A stretch of DNA of 64,000 bases from contig NZ_LT907975.1 in assembly GCF_900217235.1 (NCBI RefSeq), positions 372,001 to 436,000 of the forward strand. The letters run 5' to 3'. Below, piece after piece: positions 61,392 through 64,000 of this stretch; position 1 is the stretch's first letter; every line of letters starts with the position of its first letter. Below the pieces are notes generated by a model. The model did no database searches. It was not told the origin of the DNA and saw only the letters and a program-made list of their open reading frames with translations. A program made the position numbers and the translations under genes. The DNA is from Pseudodesulfovibrio profundus. Lineage in GTDB: Bacteria > Desulfobacterota > Desulfovibrionia > Desulfovibrionales > Desulfovibrionaceae.

Positions 61392-61703
61392 TCAGAGTTT
61401 TTTTTCGATCACATCCTTGAGCGCCATGTTTTCCAGGCTGAGGTCGGCGAACATCTGCTTGAGCTTACGGTTCTCCGTTTCGAGATCCTTCATCCGTTGG
61501 ATATCGGATGCCTCCATGCCGCCATACTTTGACTTCCACTTGTAGTACGTGGCGCTGCTCACGCCGTGCTCGCGGCAGACATCGACGACAGTTCGTCCGC
61601 CTTCCACTGCCTTCAGGATCTTGACGATCTGGTACTCGCTGAACTTCGATTTACGCATGCAAAACTCCTGTCCCATTTTGGGCCAGAAGTCTCTACTTGG
61701 CAA
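61392..61703 (-). CDS. IS3-family transposase OrfA with programmed frameshift site
   Basis: 103 residues: HTH ('TVVDVCREHGVSSATYYKWK') and leucine zipper ('RMKDLETENRKLKQMFADLS'). The gene ends GAA AAA AAA CTC TGA on the minus strand: a run of eight A (61398-61405) just before the stop allows a -1 shift into OrfB and production of the OrfAB transposase. Confidence 0.94.
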   Translation of the reverse strand: MPSRDFWPKMGQEFCMRKSKFSEYQIVKILKAVEGGRTVVDVCREHGVSSATYYKWKSKYGGMEASDIQRMKDLETENRKLKQMFADLSLENMALKDVIEKKL

Positions 61704-63648
61704 TGGACCTACTTTACGGGGACTTTACATCTGAAGTGGATTCCCAAATGCCGTCTGTGCCTATAATGATGATTTGCCCAGGCTTAAAACCACTGATTGC
61801 ACCAGATTCATAGTCTCCACCAGAGAGAACTCCCAGTGGCAGCCCCTGACCAGTCAGTTCATCAAATTGATCGGTTTGAGGATCATAGAGTAATGCCGGA
61901 TCATGTCCTGCACGCACCCAGTTGGCTGAACCATCTTCAAACAACTCAAGGGCAAACAACGTCATAAATCGCCCGGTTTCATCCAAATCTTCAGCCATGA
62001 GATCGTTAACGGCCGTTACAGCCTCTGCGAGAGGTTTGCCGCTCGTTATCTGGCTCCGTAAATAGGCACGAGCCGAAGCCATCATCAGTGCAGCCTGAAA
62101 ACCATGACCGCTGACATCTCCAACTCCAACAACCAATGACTTGGTCCCATTCATGGTACGGGGTATGAACCCATAATAGTCGCCACCGGTTTCATCGCAG
62201 TACGAACTTGAAGCTGCAATATCCAAAGAGAAAAATGTGGGATTTTCTGAGGGAAGCAAGTTCTGTTGAACCTCTTGGGCAACCTCAAGATGATTCTTCA
62301 TTGCCACACGTTCCTGGAGCTCGGGAACCATCTTGTTTACTGCGGCTGCAAGTTGGCCAATCTCATCAGAAGATCGAACTTGTGCTCTGACCAAAAAATT
62401 TCCTTTGGCAACACTCTTAACTGTATCAACGAGAATACTGATATTTTGAGTAAACAGTTTTGCAAGCAGCATGGAAATCAAAACGACGAAAATAGCGACA
62501 CCGAAGACTATTAAACTAATTTTTCCATTATGCTCATCTACCTGAGAAACAACATATTCTCGTGCAGTCTGGGCCTCACTGACAATATCCTGCCTAGGAA
62601 CCACCAATAATAAAGAAAGCCCATTCTCCTGAATAGGAGCATAAGCCCAAAGAGCGTCCCCTGAACTGTCAGGCATTCCGACGACACCGGCTCTTCCCTT
62701 TTCAATATTATTTACCATTATAGAGTACTGTTCCATATCGGTAGGATTGAGCCATTGCTCGCGATCAGACATCTGCCAATGCCGCATCTCATCACTTTGA
62801 GCTAATTGTTGAGCAACAATACGTAAGCTGTTGTTTTGTTGGCTTTGATTAGCAGCCGGACGAACCAAATACGACTGAAAGCCTTCTGAGTACATCTGCA
62901 CATGGGAGTTCTTGTGCAAAACTGCGTCTACGGGGATTACTATTGAAAGCCTCCCCTGCACTTCGCCCATTTCATTCCTTATCAATGACGTAAAACGAAA
63001 ACTCATCTTTCCTGTAAAAGAGTCAACTTCCGACAGTGTCCATCCTAATGCGTTATTAGACACATTTGCCCCCGATCGCATCCTCGACTGTCGCATCATC
63101 CGCTTGGATTGCAATTTCGGATACGAGATATCAGTCCCCTCCTGGAGTGACATTTCGATCCATAAGATCAGTTTTGGGTAATTTGTTTTCACATCCCTGA
63201 AAATTGAAGCGAGATTCTCTGCCATGTCAGGTTGTATGGTCCCTTTATCAAGGGTAATATCATTGAAATCCACATGTAAAAGCTGCTGGCGCCCCCCCAT
63301 ATGCATAAACGAGTAATCCGCCAACATTTCCTTGCTAAGCACTTCATTCAAGTCCAACGAGTCGTTGTCCACAATGTGTGAATGTCCATACAACACCCCC
63401 TCGACCTTTGACGCCATTAGTAGAGAAATTGATTCCAGGAGCTGCCGTTCACGCCCAAGTACTCGCGCATAATCCTCAACTATACGCTGCAAACTGTTAC
63501 TTGCTTTGTGAACTAGAACATTTTCGCTTCTCTCGGCTAACTTATCCCCCATATTGAGGATATCCCTTTCCACAACTGCACGAACCAACAATAGCGGGAT
63601 TAGAGAGATAAACATTAACAAAACAAGTAATTTAAATCTAAAAAGCAT

Positions 63649-63949
63649 TAAAGCTCCTGTATTTTAATCCATTTTAGGCGCACATCATGTTTTTAACTTG
63701 CAGGGAGTATTCCAATGCGCCAGGACCGATTAATAATATGATTATTATCCATAATTATATGATAATACTAGGCACAAATGACCGCACTCAGTGCGCATTT
63801 TTTTGCACATGCACATGCAACTATATTCACTAAACCTGACAAAAACAGTCTGGATTGTTTTTGAAAAAATGGCTAACGAACTAAAATACAAGGACAAGCC
63901 TGTATTGGCATAGTCATTGTTAGGAATATGCAAACTTCATGGAGTAATA
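63649..63949. other. AT-rich non-coding region between divergent genes
   Basis: It should hold the promoters of the phosphatase gene and of the gene beginning at 63950. It contains a GCACT-c-AGTGC inverted repeat near 63784-63794 and two GCACAT direct repeats just after it. No strong promoter was found. A 62-codon minus-strand frame inside it has no sign of being a gene. Confidence 0.5.
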
Positions 63950-64000
63950 ATGCACGTCAGTAAAATAGTATTGTCAGGAGTAATCCTCACACTAACCCTG
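63950..64000 (+). CDS. Start of a secreted protein gene (3' end outside window)
   Basis: The ATG at 63950 follows GGAG by five bases. The first 17 codons read 'MHVSKIVLSGVILTLTL', the beginning of a signal peptide or membrane anchor. Nothing more of the protein is in the window. Confidence 0.6.
   Translation, partial: MHVSKIVLSGVILTLTL

Larger units (their letters stand above)
60491..61729 (-). mobile_element. IS3-family insertion sequence (1239 bp), IS407-like
   Basis: Ends TGTAAAGTCCCC at the left and the complement at the right, imperfect repeats of about 25 bp. Target duplication TCTG (60487-60490 and 61730-61733). It has two overlapping-frame genes with a slippery A8 tract. The 4-bp duplication is typical of the IS407 group. 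It sits within the phosphatase gene and is oriented the same way. Confidence 0.95.
60300..63648 (-). pseudogene. PP2C/SpoIIE-type phosphatase with HAMP domain, interrupted by an IS3-family element
   Basis: The N-terminal part (63648 to 61730) and C-terminal part (60486 to 60300) join in frame to 701 codons once the element and one TCTG copy are removed. Domains: membrane helix at 5-24, large periplasmic region (25-375), second helix 376-399, HAMP 400-452, phosphatase from about 460 ('ETGGDYYG', 'GDVSGHGFQAALMMA', 'GHDPALLYD', 'GTDGIWE'). The cut falls after 'GTDGIWEST'. The separated end has 'ENGELFGKERLV' and the last metal-binding motif 'DDMTIAVL'. The truncated 644-residue protein lacks this motif and is probably inactive. 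Confidence 0.9.

Noticed and set aside
63906-63921. Sigma-54-like sequence TGGCA-N6-TTGTT before the last gene
   Set aside because: The -12 element has GT instead of the nearly invariant GC, so it is not called a promoter.
63745-63933. 62-codon minus-strand frame
   Set aside because: It lies in the AT-rich promoter region, lacks a ribosome-binding site and shows no coding character.
1-64000. tRNA or rRNA genes, CRISPR arrays and prophage remains
   Set aside because: Looked for T-loop motifs, regularly spaced repeats and phage structural genes; none were seen. The only recombinase (49.7-50.6 kb) looks like chromosomal XerD.

Overview
The window looks like the chromosome of a Desulfovibrionaceae sulfate reducer (Desulfovibrio/Pseudodesulfovibrio-like). 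The evidence is gene content and order: dnaG-rpoD; envC-like/ctpA/divergent polysaccharide deacetylase; a glutamate synthase split into five genes; hemA next to a CcsA-like membrane protein and a siroheme-synthase-type dehydrogenase; LL-diaminopimelate aminotransferase followed by folK; and a DHH-CBS-nucleotidyltransferase fusion. The genus cannot be fixed from the sequence alone. Most of the window is housekeeping DNA packed in short operons with overlapping TAATG/ATGA junctions and clear intrinsic terminators.

Layout. 1-5.8 kb: end of dnaG, rpoD, cbiB, an orphan membrane histidine kinase, ndk-proC. 5.8-9.9 kb: a three-gene ABC importer whose upstream region was hit by a GC-rich IS3-family element. 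10-16.5 kb: fliM, a cell-envelope cluster (deacetylase-like protein, CtpA protease, EnvC-like activator), a DNA glycosylase and prmA. 16.5-21.1 kb: IS1595-family copy 1, a small gene, argD-type aminotransferase, dut, and a sodium/solute symporter with a 44-residue partner behind a probable RNA attenuator. 21.7-30 kb: five-gene glutamate synthase, then yajC-secD-secF. 30-41.7 kb: HAD phosphatase, adk, tilS, tetrapyrrole genes, two glycosyltransferases, rarA, rsmE, lysA. 41.7-52.8 kb: lipoprotein, mutS, lapB, lapA, HIT protein, tRNA nucleotidyltransferase fusion, xerD-type recombinase, dapL, folK, YHS-domain protein. 53-64 kb: accessory envelope and signalling genes, with three of the more notable observations.

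The 56.4-63.7 kb part is the most interesting. An ECF sigma factor overlaps a membrane protein that looks like its anti-sigma factor but carries a C-terminal glycogen-binding-like (CBM48/E-set) domain. Three secreted proteins follow. Two promoter-like elements, GTGACC-N16-CGTATA, occur with identical spacing upstream of the sigma gene and upstream of the TPR/OmpA-like lipoprotein gene, which suggests an autoregulated envelope regulon. The adjacent PP2C/SpoIIE phosphatase gene is cut by an IS3-family element with a 4-bp target duplication. Removing the element restores a perfect 701-codon frame. At 55.4 kb the second, apparently identical IS1595 copy cuts a small four-CxxC zinc-ribbon gene after five codons.

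Four insertion sequences (two IS3-family, two IS1595-family) all have clear ends and target duplications, so transposition looks recent. Two of them destroy genes and one probably separates the -35 and -10 parts of a promoter. I saw no tRNA, rRNA, CRISPR array or prophage.
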